Source: Thermus arciformis (GTDB lineage Bacteria; Deinococcota; Deinococci; Deinococcales; Thermaceae). From it: 58,765 nt of DNA. Under the pieces are notes generated by a model. It searched no databases. It worked only from the letters and a program-made list of their open reading frames with translations, and had not been told where the DNA came from. Numbering within the stretch: the stretch's first letter is position 1; every line of letters starts with the position of its first letter. The position numbers were made by a program, and so were the translations under genes. Below are positions 50,757 through 58,765 of the stretch, in pieces. The stretch spans positions 1-58,765 of the forward strand of contig NZ_FNBC01000013.1 in the NCBI RefSeq assembly GCF_900102145.1, read 5' to 3'.

Positions 50757-52511
50757 ATGGAACACCTTCTCGCTATCGCCCTAGGCCCGGTCCAGGACTT
50801 CATCGCCACCGCCCGCAGGACCCGGGACCTCTACGCGGGAAGCCGCCTCCTCTCGGAGGCGGCAGCGGAGGCCGCAAGGGCCCTGCTCTCCGAGGTGGGG
50901 GCGGAGGGCCTCATCTTCCCCGCGCCCCAAGACCCAGAGGAGCTGGAAAAGCTCGCCGGGGCAGGCATCCCCAACGTCCTCCTGGTGCGGGTTCCGGAGG
51001 GCAAAGACCCCAAGGCCCTGGGGGAGAAGGCCCTAGAGGCCGCCCGGGCCTACCTCCGGGGGAAGGCGGAAGAGGTCTTCGCCCGCCGAAGGGAACACCT
51101 CCTCTGGGACGAGGCCCTGGCCCAGGTGGAGGACCTCCTGGAGGGCTACTACGCCTACCTTCCCTTGGAGGGCGGCTATCCCCGGGCCCGGGAACGGCTC
51201 ATGGCCCTCCTGGCCGCCCGCAAGAACACCCGGGACTTCGCCCCCGTCCCCTGGGGGAGTGAGGCCTACAAGAGTTCCCTGGACGGGGCTCGGGAGAGCG
51301 TCCTCCGCCTGCCCCAAGGGGAAGCGGACCGCCTCCGGGTGCGGCTCGGCCTGCGCCCGGGGGAGTACCTCTCCGGCCCGGACCTCCTCAAGCGGTGGTG
51401 GGAGACCCCCCACGGCTTCCCCAGCACCACCCACATGGCGGCCCGGCCCTTCTGGGAAGGGGTCAGGCGGGCGGGCCTGGAGGCGGTCCTGAGGGAGGCC
51501 CTGGAGGAACTTGGGGGCCTCGTGGGGGAGGAGGCGCGGGCGGAGGTCCACCACCCCGCCCTGCGGGACACCCCCTTTGCGGAGTGGGACGTGCGCCTCC
51601 TCTACGAGAGCCGCCTCGAGGAGTTCCCCTCCCTCGCCGAGGACCCCGGGCTTCTGGAAGAGGCGCGGGACCGCCTGAGGGCGCTTTGGCGGAGGCTTTC
51701 CCCCAAGGTGAAGGTGCCCCCGGGGGCCTACTACGCCCTCCTCCACGCCGACGGGGACCGGATGGGGGAGACCCTGGACGGCCTTCCGTCCCCCGAGGCC
51801 CGCCGCCGCTTCTCCAACGCCCTGGCCCTGGGGTTCGCCGCCCGGGTCAAGGACATCGTGGAGGCCCACGGGGGCGGGCTGGTCTACTCCGGGGGGGACG
51901 ACGTCTTGGCCCTGCTTCCCCTCCACAGGGCCCTCGAGGCCGCAAAGGCCCTGGCGGAGCGCTTCCGGGAGACCATGGCCCCCTTCGGCCGGGAGGGCCG
52001 GGCGCCGAGCCTCTCCGTGGGCCTCGCGGTGGTCCACCACCTGGAGCCTCTGCAGGACGCCCTGGACCTGGCCCGCCGGGCGGAGAAGCGGGCCAAGGAG
52101 GGTGAGCCCAAGCGCAACGCCCTCTGCGTGGCCTATAGCCCCCGCTCGGGGGCGGAGCGGATGGTGCGGGGCCGGTGGGACGAGGACCCCCCCCTCACCC
52201 GCCGCCTCCTCCGCTACGCCGACCTCCTGCGGGCGGGGGAGGTGCCCTCCAGGGCCGCCTACGAGCTTCTGGCCCTGGTCCGGGAAGTGGGGGAGGCCCT
52301 TCCCGGGGAGGCCCTGGCGGCCGAGGCCCTGCGGATCCTGGGGAGGAAGGAGATGAAGGGGGCCTACCGGGAGGAGCTCGAGGCCTGGCTCCGGACCGGG
52401 GAGAACGTGCGCCGCCTGGCGGAGGAGCTCCTCCTTGCCCGGCCCTTCGCCGAGGCCCTGGACCAGGCGGGCGTGCCCGTGGAGAGCCGGGAGGTGTGGG
52501 ATGCTCATTGA
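50757..52511 (+). CDS. cmr2: Cmr2/Cas10, HD-less, with GGDD cyclase motif
   Basis: A 584-residue large subunit of the type III-B complex. It opens directly at LLAIALGPVQDFIATARRTR and LYAGSRLLSEAAAEAA, the first palm-type domain, so the N-terminal HD nuclease domain of longer Cmr2 proteins is missing. Palm residues are YYALLHADGDRMGETLDGL and the second palm has VYSGGDDVLALLPLHRALEA (GGDD about residues 379-382). It should make cyclic oligoadenylate from ATP upon target RNA binding but not cut DNA itself. First gene of the operon, overlapping cmr3 by 11 bases. Confidence 0.95.
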   Translation: MEHLLAIALGPVQDFIATARRTRDLYAGSRLLSEAAAEAARALLSEVGAEGLIFPAPQDPEELEKLAGAGIPNVLLVRVPEGKDPKALGEKALEAARAYLRGKAEEVFARRREHLLWDEALAQVEDLLEGYYAYLPLEGGYPRARERLMALLAARKNTRDFAPVPWGSEAYKSSLDGARESVLRLPQGEADRLRVRLGLRPGEYLSGPDLLKRWWETPHGFPSTTHMAARPFWEGVRRAGLEAVLREALEELGGLVGEEARAEVHHPALRDTPFAEWDVRLLYESRLEEFPSLAEDPGLLEEARDRLRALWRRLSPKVKVPPGAYYALLHADGDRMGETLDGLPSPEARRRFSNALALGFAARVKDIVEAHGGGLVYSGGDDVLALLPLHRALEAAKALAERFRETMAPFGREGRAPSLSVGLAVVHHLEPLQDALDLARRAEKRAKEGEPKRNALCVAYSPRSGAERMVRGRWDEDPPLTRRLLRYADLLRAGEVPSRAAYELLALVREVGEALPGEALAAEALRILGRKEMKGAYREELEAWLRTGENVRRLAEELLLARPFAEALDQAGVPVESREVWDAH

Positions 52512-53586
52512 GCCCAGAGACCCTTTGATTGCCCGGGACGGCAGGCCCTTCACCAATAGCCCCGGGGCCCGGGCGAGAAGCCTTCCCTTCCCCTTTCCCC
52601 AGACCCTGGCCGGGGCCTACCGCACCCGCCGCGCCCTCCAGGAGGGCCTCCCCCTCCCCGAGAAGGCGGAGGAGGTCCTCCGGTGGGGCCTCCGGGGGCC
52701 CCTCCTCGCCGAGGAGGGGGAAGGGCGGTGGCGGCTTATGGCGCCCCGGCCTCTGGACGCCCTGAAGCTCGGGGAGGCCGTCTACCCCCTCCGGCCCCTG
52801 GAGCTTCCCCAAGGGGCCGGGACCAACCTGCCGGAGGGGCTTTCCCCCGTGGGCCTTCCCAGCCCCGCCCTCAAGGAGAAGCCCGCCCCCCTGCCCGCCT
52901 TCTGGTACTGGGAGAGCTTCCTGGGATGGCTCCTTCAGGACGCCCCGGCGGATTTCGCCCCCGAGGGGCACGAGGGGCCCACCCCGGAGACGCGCACCCA
53001 CGTGGCCCTGGACCCCAAGGCCCAGACGGCCCGGGAGGGGTTCCTCTTCCAGACCTCGGGGCTGGAGTTCGCCCGCGGGAGGCGCCGCCTCGCCTTGGTC
53101 CTCTGGGCCGAGGAGCCGGAGCTTGAGGGGGTCTTCCCCCTAGGGGGGGAGAGGCGCCTCGCCTTCTGGCGGAAGGGCGGGCCCGGGGTTCCCCCCCTGC
53201 CCGAAGAGGTGGTGGCGGGGCTTCTCCGCCACCGGGCGGCCCGCCTCGTCTTCCTCACCCCCGCTTTCTTGGGGGAGGCTTACCTCCCCAAGGGGAGGGC
53301 TTTCCTGGGGGCTTCCGTGGAGGCCGCGGTGGTGGGGAGGCCGCTTCCGGTCTCGGGCTGGAACCTCAAGGAGGGGAAGCCCAAGCCGAGCCGCCGGGCC
53401 GTGCCCGCGGGGAGCGTCTACTTCCTCCGGTTCCCGGAGGGCTGGGGAGAAAGGGAAATCGGGGATTGGGCGAAGAAGGTCTGGTTCCAGAACCTCTCCG
53501 AGGAGGAGCAGGACCGGCGGGACGGGTTCGGCCTGGCCGCCTTAGGCCTTTGGGACGGGAAGCCCAGGCGTTGGGAGGAGGCATGA
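52501..53586 (+). CDS. cmr3: Cmr3 (Cas5-type RAMP)
   Basis: A 361-residue Cmr3. The start MLIEPRDPLIARDGRPF and FPFPQTLAGAYRTRRALQEG are typical, with TRTHVALDPKAQTAREGFLF and FQTSGLEFARGRRRLALVLW in the middle and GASVEAAVVGRPLPVSGWNL near the end. With Cmr2 it caps the crRNA 5' tag. It overlaps cmr2 by 11 and cmr1 by 4 bases. Confidence 0.93.
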   Translation: MLIEPRDPLIARDGRPFTNSPGARARSLPFPFPQTLAGAYRTRRALQEGLPLPEKAEEVLRWGLRGPLLAEEGEGRWRLMAPRPLDALKLGEAVYPLRPLELPQGAGTNLPEGLSPVGLPSPALKEKPAPLPAFWYWESFLGWLLQDAPADFAPEGHEGPTPETRTHVALDPKAQTAREGFLFQTSGLEFARGRRRLALVLWAEEPELEGVFPLGGERRLAFWRKGGPGVPPLPEEVVAGLLRHRAARLVFLTPAFLGEAYLPKGRAFLGASVEAAVVGRPLPVSGWNLKEGKPKPSRRAVPAGSVYFLRFPEGWGEREIGDWAKKVWFQNLSEEEQDRRDGFGLAALGLWDGKPRRWEEA

Positions 53587-54812
53587 GAAGGGCGTTTCAG
53601 GAGGCGTTTTCGCCGAGGCGGAAGGAGGAGGGAGGGGCCCTGGTGCGCCGGGACGGGGCGCGGGTCCTCACCTGGGAGCGCACCTACACGCTCCTCACCC
53701 CCCTCTTCGGGGGCGGGGTGGAGCCCAGGGAGGCGGACCCGGTGAGCGTGGTCCGGGCCACGGCGGTGCGGGGGCACCTCCGCTTCTGGTGGCGGGCCGT
53801 GAGGGGCTGGCGGGCAGGGGGTTCGCCGGAGAGGCTTTGGGAGCTGGAGTCCGCCTTGTTCGGCCACGCGGGGGAAGGCGGGGCCTCGCCCTTGAGCGTG
53901 GAGGTGGAGGTTCTGGAGAGGGGCCAGGAGGCCTACCCGTTCACGGACGTTCCCGGAAAGAAGTTCCCCCAGGCCAACCGGGAGGTGGCCCATCCCTACC
54001 TGGCCTTCCCCCTGCGGCGCACGGAGCAGGACCCCAGGAACTACCCCGTGCGCGTGGGCGTGGCCTTCCGCCTCCGCCTCCGCTTCTCCGAAAGGGTGGG
54101 GGGGTTGGACCTGAGGGAAGAGCTCGAGGCCGCCCTCTGGGCCTGGGAGACCTTCGGGGGGATCGGGGCCCGGACCCGGAGGGGCTTTGGCGCCCTCCTG
54201 CCCCAGGAGGTCAGGCCCCCCACGGAGGAGGAGGTCCGGAAGAGGCTTCGCCGCTACAGCCGCGAGGCGGGGTGGCCCGAAGGGGTGCCCCACCTCACCC
54301 CCAAAAGCCTCGTGCGGGTGGTGCCCCTCTCCTGGAGAGAGCTCGCCGAGCGCTACCAGGACTTCCGCCAGGCCCGTCCCGGAGGGAACTCCAAAAGCCC
54401 GGGCCGCTCCTACTGGCCCGAGCCCGACGAGGTGCGGCGCCTCACGGGGCGGCACGCCCCCAACCACCCGCCCAGGCACCCCGTGCGCAAGTTCCCCCGG
54501 GCCCACTTCGGCCTGCCCATCATCTTCCACTTCAAGGACAAGGGAGACCCCCCCGACACCACCCTCCAGCTCGAGGAGGCCGAGCGCCGGGCGAGCCCCC
54601 TCCTCTTCCGCCCGCTTGGGGAAGGGCAGAAGCCCTGCGTGGTGGCGGTCCTGGAGGGAGCCAGGTTTCCCGGAGGAAAGCTGATCTTGGAGGATAAGAG
54701 GAACGGCCGCACTTGGGACGTGGACCCCTGGCTCACCCCCGAGGAGGCCCAAAAGATCCCGGTGCTTGGGGGTGAGGTGGACCCCGTCTTGGCCTTCGTG
54801 AAAAGCTTATAG
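53583..54812 (+). CDS. cmr1: Cmr1 (Cas7-type RAMP)
   Basis: A 409-residue Cmr1. ARVLTWERTYTLLTPLFGGG begins the first RRM, VRATAVRGHLRFWWRAVRGW is the Cmr1 signature, WETFGGIGARTRRGFGALLP the glycine-rich loop of the first RAMP fold; the second half runs to IPVLGGEVDPVLAFVKSL. It sits at the 3' end of the backbone near the crRNA end. Overlaps cmr3 by 4 bases and is 15 bases before cmr4, which has its own AGGAGG. Confidence 0.93.
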   Translation: MRRAFQEAFSPRRKEEGGALVRRDGARVLTWERTYTLLTPLFGGGVEPREADPVSVVRATAVRGHLRFWWRAVRGWRAGGSPERLWELESALFGHAGEGGASPLSVEVEVLERGQEAYPFTDVPGKKFPQANREVAHPYLAFPLRRTEQDPRNYPVRVGVAFRLRLRFSERVGGLDLREELEAALWAWETFGGIGARTRRGFGALLPQEVRPPTEEEVRKRLRRYSREAGWPEGVPHLTPKSLVRVVPLSWRELAERYQDFRQARPGGNSKSPGRSYWPEPDEVRRLTGRHAPNHPPRHPVRKFPRAHFGLPIIFHFKDKGDPPDTTLQLEEAERRASPLLFRPLGEGQKPCVVAVLEGARFPGGKLILEDKRNGRTWDVDPWLTPEEAQKIPVLGGEVDPVLAFVKSL

Positions 54813-54827
54813 GAAGGAGGTTCCGGA

Positions 54828-55688
54828 ATGAGCCATGCCAAGCTTCTTTTCCTGCACGCCCTCTCCCCCCTGCACGCGGGGACAGGGCAGGGCATCGGGG
54901 CCATAGACCTGCCCATCGCCCGGGAGAAGGCCACGGGCATCCCCTACCTCCCGGGAAGCTCCCTCAAGGGGGTGCTCCGGGACCGGGCTTCCGCCTGGGA
55001 CAAGGACACCCTCTTCGCCGTCTTCGGGCCCGACACGGAAAGCGCCTCGGAGCACGCCGGGGCGGTGCAGGTGGGGGACGCCAAGCTCCTCCTCCTCCCC
55101 GTGCGGAGCCTCTACGGCGTCTTCGCCCTGGTCACAAGCCCCTACCTCCTGGAGCGCTTCCGCCGTGAGGCCCTCATGGCGGGCCTCGAGGCCCCGGAGG
55201 CCCCCCAGGCTCCGGACCGCGAAGGGGCCCTCCTGGCCCCGGGGTCCCGGCTTTTGGGGGACGGGGAGAAGGTCTACCTGGAGGACCTGGACCTGAAGGT
55301 CCGCGGGGAGGAGAGGGTCGCCGCCTGGGAGCGGTGGCTTGCTGAGCGCACGGAGGCCCCGGTCCAGGGGAGGCTCGCCGTGGTGCACGACGACCTCATG
55401 GGCTTCCTCCTGGAGACGGCCACGGAGGTGGTGGCCCGCATCCGCCTGGACGACGAGACCAAGACCGTGGCCAAGGGGGCCCTCTGGTACGAGGAAAGCC
55501 TCCCCGCGGAAAGCCTCCTCTACGCCCTGGTGCGGGCCGACCGCTCCTTCCGCAAGGGGAAGGAGCTTCCCCCGGAGAGCGTCTGGGGCCTCTTCCGGGG
55601 CGTCTTGGAGGAGGGCGGGGGAGTGCTTCAGCTTGGGGGCAAGGCCACCGTGGGCCGGGGGCTCTGCCGCATCGTGGTGGGGAGGTAG
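54828..55688 (+). CDS. cmr4: Cmr4 (Cas7 backbone and target-RNA nuclease)
   Basis: A 286-residue Cmr4. LFLHALSPLHAGTGQGIGAI is followed by the catalytic Asp (about D27), then ATGIPYLPGSSLKGVLRDRA, the thumb region and VGDAKLLLLPVRSLYGVFAL, with the C-terminal glycine-rich loop GGVLQLGGKATVGRGLCRIV. Several copies form the crRNA-bound filament and cut target RNA every six bases. AGGAGG before the ATG gives a strong initiation, fitting its higher copy number in the complex. Confidence 0.95.
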   Translation: MSHAKLLFLHALSPLHAGTGQGIGAIDLPIAREKATGIPYLPGSSLKGVLRDRASAWDKDTLFAVFGPDTESASEHAGAVQVGDAKLLLLPVRSLYGVFALVTSPYLLERFRREALMAGLEAPEAPQAPDREGALLAPGSRLLGDGEKVYLEDLDLKVRGEERVAAWERWLAERTEAPVQGRLAVVHDDLMGFLLETATEVVARIRLDDETKTVAKGALWYEESLPAESLLYALVRADRSFRKGKELPPESVWGLFRGVLEEGGGVLQLGGKATVGRGLCRIVVGR

Positions 55689-55691
55689 GCC

Positions 55692-56036
55692 GTGCGCGCC
55701 CGCTCGCAGGTGTGGGCCCAGAAGGCCTACGAGAAGGTCCGGGAGGCGGCCAGGGGCGAGGGCCGGGGCGAGTACCGGGACATGGCCCTAAAGCTTCCCG
55801 TCCTGGTGCGCCAGGCGGGGCTTTCCCAGGCCCTGGCCTTCGTGGACTCCCGGGGGAAGGACGCCCACAGGGCCCTGGGGAACCACCTGGCCCAGGTGCT
55901 GGGCTACCGGGACCTCCGGGAGTTGGCGGAGGCGGCTCGCCAGGCCGAGCTCCTCCAGTACCTTCGCCTCACCCGGGAGGTCCTGGCCGTGGCGGAGTGG
56001 TTCAAGCGCTTCGCCCAGGCCCTCATAGAGGAGTAG
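55692..56036 (+). CDS. cmr5: Cmr5 (small subunit)
   Basis: A 114-residue helical Cmr5: RSQVWAQKAYEKVREAARGE, YRDMALKLPVLVRQAGLSQA, AFVDSRGKDAHRALGNHLAQ and EVLAVAEWFKRFAQALIEE. It forms the inner filament beside Cmr4. The start is GTG 55692, 3 bases after the cmr4 stop; cmr6 follows 2 bases later. Confidence 0.93.
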   Translation: MRARSQVWAQKAYEKVREAARGEGRGEYRDMALKLPVLVRQAGLSQALAFVDSRGKDAHRALGNHLAQVLGYRDLRELAEAARQAELLQYLRLTREVLAVAEWFKRFAQALIEE

Positions 56037-56038
56037 CC

Positions 56039-57085
56039 ATGGGCCGCCGATCCGCGCTTGAGGGCGTCCGCCTCCCCCAGGGGAAAGAGCCTCACCGGGG
56101 CCTTTGGCTGGACAAGTTCTTGAGGTCGGCGAGGCGGGAGGACACCGAGGCCAAGCGGGTTCTGGTCCGGGAGGCGGCGGGGGTCCCCGAACCCGGGGAG
56201 TACCGGGCGTTTTTCGGACGGTACCGCAAGGCCCTGGAGGCCCTGGGGGCCGAGCTCCGCCAGGCCAGGACCCTCTCCCGCCTGGTGGTGGGCTTGGGTG
56301 GGGAAGGGGTGCTGGAGACGGCCCTCACCCTTCACCGCGCCTACGGGGTGCCCTACATCCCGGGCTCGGCCCTGAAGGGCCTGGCGAGCCGCTACGCCCA
56401 CCTCTACCTGGAGGGCGAGGCTTGGCGGCGCGACCTGGCCCGCTTCCAGCGGGGCGAGGCCCAGGCGGGGCTTTTCGGCACCACGGAGGAGCAGGGCCTG
56501 GTGGTCTTCTGGGACGCCCTCCCCCTTCCCGGGAAGTGGAAGCTCCACCCCGACATTCTGAACCCCCACCACCCCGACTACTACGGGAGCGGGGAGGCTC
56601 CCCCCGCGGACTGGGACAGCCCCGTCCCAGTCCCTTTCCTCTCCGCCACGGGCACCTTCCTCCTCGCCCTCTCCCCGGCCCCCGGGGTTTCTCCCGAGGA
56701 AGCTGGCCCATGGCTTCGGGCCGCCTGGCAGATCCTGGCCTGGGCCTTGAGGGAGGAAGGGGTGGGGGCCAAGACCTCCTCGGGGTACGGGCGCATGGCC
56801 CTGGAGGAGCCCGTGTCCCAAGGGGAAAAGCCCCCGGCGCCAGGGCCAAGCCCGGTCCTCCAGGACCTCCTCACCCGGGCCCGCGCCCTCTCCTACAAGG
56901 AGGTGCCCCGCTTCCTGGCCGCCCAGGCGGAGGCCATCCTGGGCCTCTCGGCGGAGGAGGCCGAGGCCCTTCGCCGGGCCCTGGAGGAGCGGGGCTTCCT
57001 CCGCAACCCGGCCGACCTTAAGCGCTGGCGCAAGGAGCACCCCGGTCTGGAAGGGGTCCTGGCCAAGCTGGGCCTTTTGGCCTAG
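56039..57085 (+). CDS. cmr6: Cmr6 (Cas7-type RAMP) with C-terminal extension
   Basis: A 348-residue Cmr6. RLVVGLGGEGVLETALTLHR and YGVPYIPGSALKGLASRYAH are the RAMP start, GLVVFWDALPLPGKWKLHPD and LNPHHPDYYGSGEAPPADWD the middle, and EEGVGAKTSSGYGRMALEEP the glycine-rich loop. About 75 further residues (LLTRARALSYKEVPRFLAAQ, ending GVLAKLGLLA) form a helical extension beyond the RAMP core. Its end overlaps the convergent CARF-HEPN gene by 4 bases. Confidence 0.93.
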   Translation: MGRRSALEGVRLPQGKEPHRGLWLDKFLRSARREDTEAKRVLVREAAGVPEPGEYRAFFGRYRKALEALGAELRQARTLSRLVVGLGGEGVLETALTLHRAYGVPYIPGSALKGLASRYAHLYLEGEAWRRDLARFQRGEAQAGLFGTTEEQGLVVFWDALPLPGKWKLHPDILNPHHPDYYGSGEAPPADWDSPVPVPFLSATGTFLLALSPAPGVSPEEAGPWLRAAWQILAWALREEGVGAKTSSGYGRMALEEPVSQGEKPPAPGPSPVLQDLLTRARALSYKEVPRFLAAQAEAILGLSAEEAEALRRALEERGFLRNPADLKRWRKEHPGLEGVLAKLGLLA

Positions 57086-58269
57086 CCTTCCGCTCCCTGG
57101 GAGAGGTGGGCTTCCAGAAGGGCCTGCGTCCGGGCGCAAACCTTCTCTATCGCCTCCTTGAGGCGCCCGGTGCGGGCGGGGTTTTCCCGCATGGCCGCGT
57201 GGGCCACGTCGTTGCGCAGGTTGGCGGTCTCCTCCCAGAGGGAGACCAAGGAAAGGGCCTGGGGGTCTTTCGCGGCGGACTTCTTGTTCTTGGTTTTGGT
57301 GGTGAGCCACCTTTCCGCCACCTCCCGCTCTTCCAGGGGGTCCCAGCCCTTCTGGAGGCAGGCGAGGGTTACCAGGAGCTCCCGGGCGAGGGTGATGGCC
57401 TGGGTGTACCTCCGGGTCTGGAGGAGGAGGTGCATCATCTCCCCCTGGGCCCTGAGGCCTTCGGGGCTGAAGGGGTCCTCCGCGGCCAGGGGGTGGTATC
57501 GTTCCTGGATCTTATCCAAAAGTAACCCAAGGGGCCTGGAGCGGGGAAGCTGGGCCACGTCCTGGGCGGCGGCCTCCAGGTGCTTCAGAAGCTCCTTGGC
57601 CGACTCCAGGGTTTCCTTCACCCGGAGGAGGTCCAGGGTGTCCTCAACCCTGTCCAGGAACTCCCCTACGCTGGAGAGTTTCTTCGCCTTGGGGCCATCC
57701 ACCTGGTAGCTTTGCCGGTGAATCTCCCTCAGCAACTCCCGCAGGTGCAACCCCTCCCCGTGCTCCAGGAGGTCGCGGGTCGCTTGGGTCCACTCCATTA
57801 GGGCCAGGAAAGGGGTGAGGTCAAAGAAGGCCGCCTCCCGGGTTCCTGGGTCGTAAAAGCCGTACAGGATGCGGCGCACCTTCACCCCCTTGGTGGCCTG
57901 CAAGAAGTGCAGGACCGCGAGGGCGAGGATGGGTTGGGAGCGAAAGCCGTGGGAGACGTCCATGATGAGCTCCGCTCCCTCGGGTACGTTGTCCACGATG
58001 GTGTTGAAGATCTCCCAGAGCTCTTCTTCGGTGTGCCCCGAGGGGATGGGCACGGGCTCGTACTCCACCCGCTCTCTCAGGGACGCTCCGTGCTTTGCCT
58101 CCGCCTCCTTGGTCATCAGGACCTTTAAAGCGTACCCCTCCTCCTGGTAGCGGCGCAGGATGGCCTCCTGCGTGTAGGGCGTCTCGTACTCCTCGCCGTC
58201 CAGCGGGTACTTGGCGGGCTGGTAGTTGCCCGTTCCCAGAAAGGAAAGAATGAGCCTCTGGGAGTCCAT
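57082..58269 (-). CDS. CARF-HEPN CRISPR effector, TM1812/Csx1 type
   Basis: A 395-residue Csx1-like protein from ATG 58269. The CARF domain starts QRLILSFLGTGNYQPAKY, has ETPYTQEAILRRYQEEGYAL and AELIMDVSHGFRSQPILALA (residues about 99-118); the C-terminal HEPN domain has ETANLRNDVAHAAMRENPAR, R352-x4-H357. It should be a ribonuclease switched on by cyclic oligoadenylate from Cmr2. It is convergent to cmr6 and divergent from leader 2. A longer frame to 58371 adds 34 residues not seen in the family. Confidence 0.9.
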   Translation of the reverse strand: MDSQRLILSFLGTGNYQPAKYPLDGEEYETPYTQEAILRRYQEEGYALKVLMTKEAEAKHGASLRERVEYEPVPIPSGHTEEELWEIFNTIVDNVPEGAELIMDVSHGFRSQPILALAVLHFLQATKGVKVRRILYGFYDPGTREAAFFDLTPFLALMEWTQATRDLLEHGEGLHLRELLREIHRQSYQVDGPKAKKLSSVGEFLDRVEDTLDLLRVKETLESAKELLKHLEAAAQDVAQLPRSRPLGLLLDKIQERYHPLAAEDPFSPEGLRAQGEMMHLLLQTRRYTQAITLARELLVTLACLQKGWDPLEEREVAERWLTTKTKNKKSAAKDPQALSLVSLWEETANLRNDVAHAAMRENPARTGRLKEAIEKVCARTQALLEAHLSQGAEG

Positions 58270-58729
58270 GGCTTTCCCCCTTTGGGGGTTAAGCTTACCG
58301 CGTCCCCACCCGGCGGCCAAGGTGGGCCTTGGGGGCGGGAGGGGTACGCGCCCCTTTACTTGCGGAAGCACTAGTAACTACACCTATGCGCGAAATTGCC
58401 GGGCGAAGGCACGTTAATCGCTTTCTCATTTACTAGTTTCCTTTTTCAAGGGCTTTTCTGCTCCAAAATAAACCCGGTCCACCGTTGCCCTGAGATGCTA
58501 TAATGCCCTTGTCCGGACCTCCGGACGGGGACCTTGAAAGCCAGTTTTCCCCTTGCCGAAGGCGAATATGCGTTTTCCCTTTCTCATCGCCCCTTTCTCC
58601 TGTGGCTTACTATCGGCACAAACCCCCGAAAACCCCCGTTATTCGCCGTGTGCATATTCCAAGCTTCATCTTTCTCACAAACCCCCCCTCTGGCGGTGCC
58701 GTCCAGGACGGGGTTCTTTGGGGGGTACC
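58270..58729 (+). promoter_or_regulatory. CRISPR leader 2
   Basis: A gene-free, relatively AT-rich 460 bases. From about 58488 it aligns with leader 1 (44596 onward) with only scattered substitutions and small shifts; TATAAT is at 58499-58504 and the GTCCGGA/TCCGGAC palindrome follows. The part before 58488 is not shared and includes ACTAGTAA/TTACTAGT arms (58370 and 58430) and the upstream region of the CARF-HEPN gene. Confidence 0.88.
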
Positions 58730-58765
58730 GTTGCAAGGGATTGAGCCCCGTAAGGGGATTGCGAC
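58730..58765 (+). CRISPR. First repeat of CRISPR array 2 (cut by window end)
   Basis: One full 36-base repeat, starting GTTGCAAGGGATTGAGCC and ending ATTGCGAC, at the last base of the window. It differs from the array 1 repeat at positions 9 (A to G) and 11 (C to A) only. With the related leader it must be the leader end of a second array read in the same direction. Confidence 0.92.

Noticed and set aside
58370-58437. ACTAGTAA/TTACTAGT inverted repeat upstream of the TM1812-type gene
   Set aside because: Arms are 8 bases and 52 bases apart; possibly a regulator site, but this can arise by chance in an AT-rich stretch and it is absent from leader 1.

Overview
The window is high-GC DNA with very tight gene packing, frequent start/stop overlaps and many promoters whose -10 box lies 6-7 bases before the start codon (leaderless mRNAs). 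With the gene repertoire (two-domain L25/TL5, CRP-type regulator, dodecin, A4-type beta-galactosidase, Cmr/Can1 with the repeat end ATTGCGAC), this points to Thermus, close to T. thermophilus. Most of the window is chromosomal housekeeping; about 42.3-58.8 kb is a type III-B CRISPR-Cas locus.

Layout. 1-7.7 kb: a partial possible transposase gene, a frameshifted nucleotidyltransferase, and a minus-strand glycolate/glyoxylate cluster (malate synthase, glycolate oxidase D/E/F, glycerate 2-kinase) with an inserted vapBC pair. It is faced by a divergent IclR regulator with a palindromic operator between them. 8.5-15 kb: a tandemly duplicated HspR, an M20 peptidase, ComB, a CRP, an ABC ATPase, purine nucleoside phosphorylase, enoyl-CoA hydratase and an HD protein. 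15-31.6 kb: dodecin, acyl-CoA ligase, metallo-hydrolase, a truncated phosphohexomutase, UvrD/PcrA helicase, GMP synthase, a KaiC-like ATPase, LuxS with MTA/SAH nucleosidase, PRPP synthetase, L25, peptidyl-tRNA hydrolase, D-Ala-D-Ala ligase and an M24-fold protein. 31.6-42.3 kb: a galactan/galactoside cluster (DeoR regulator, GH53 galactanase, sugar-binding protein, GH42 beta-galactosidase, GH36 alpha-galactosidase, GalT) running into glycerol kinase and glycerol-3-phosphate dehydrogenase.

CRISPR locus. A CARF-HEPN protein and Cas1 precede a leader and an 8-repeat array. One repeat of that array is split by an internally deleted IS110-family element. Then come Can1 (cyclic-oligonucleotide-activated DNA nuclease), a compact four-gene minus-strand operon of unrecognised proteins (HEPN-like, exported vWA-like, four-helix membrane, coiled-coil), the complete cmr2-3-1-4-5-6 operon, a second CARF-HEPN effector (TM1812 family), and a second leader with the first repeat of another array at the window edge. 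Cas2, Cas6 and a recognisable ring nuclease are absent from the window. Cmr2 lacks the HD nuclease domain but keeps GGDD, so cyclic oligoadenylate signalling to Can1 and the two CARF-HEPN proteins is the likely interference output.

Strongest candidates for new biology: (1) the IS110 remnant keeps a non-coding end whose short guide-like segments match both the interrupted CRISPR repeat and the element's own ends, i.e. a bridge RNA apparently aimed at a CRISPR repeat; (2) the four-gene membrane/vWA/HEPN/coiled-coil operon embedded between can1 and cmr, with a site in its promoter matching the remembered T. thermophilus CRP consensus; (3) a single-chain tandem HspR repressor.
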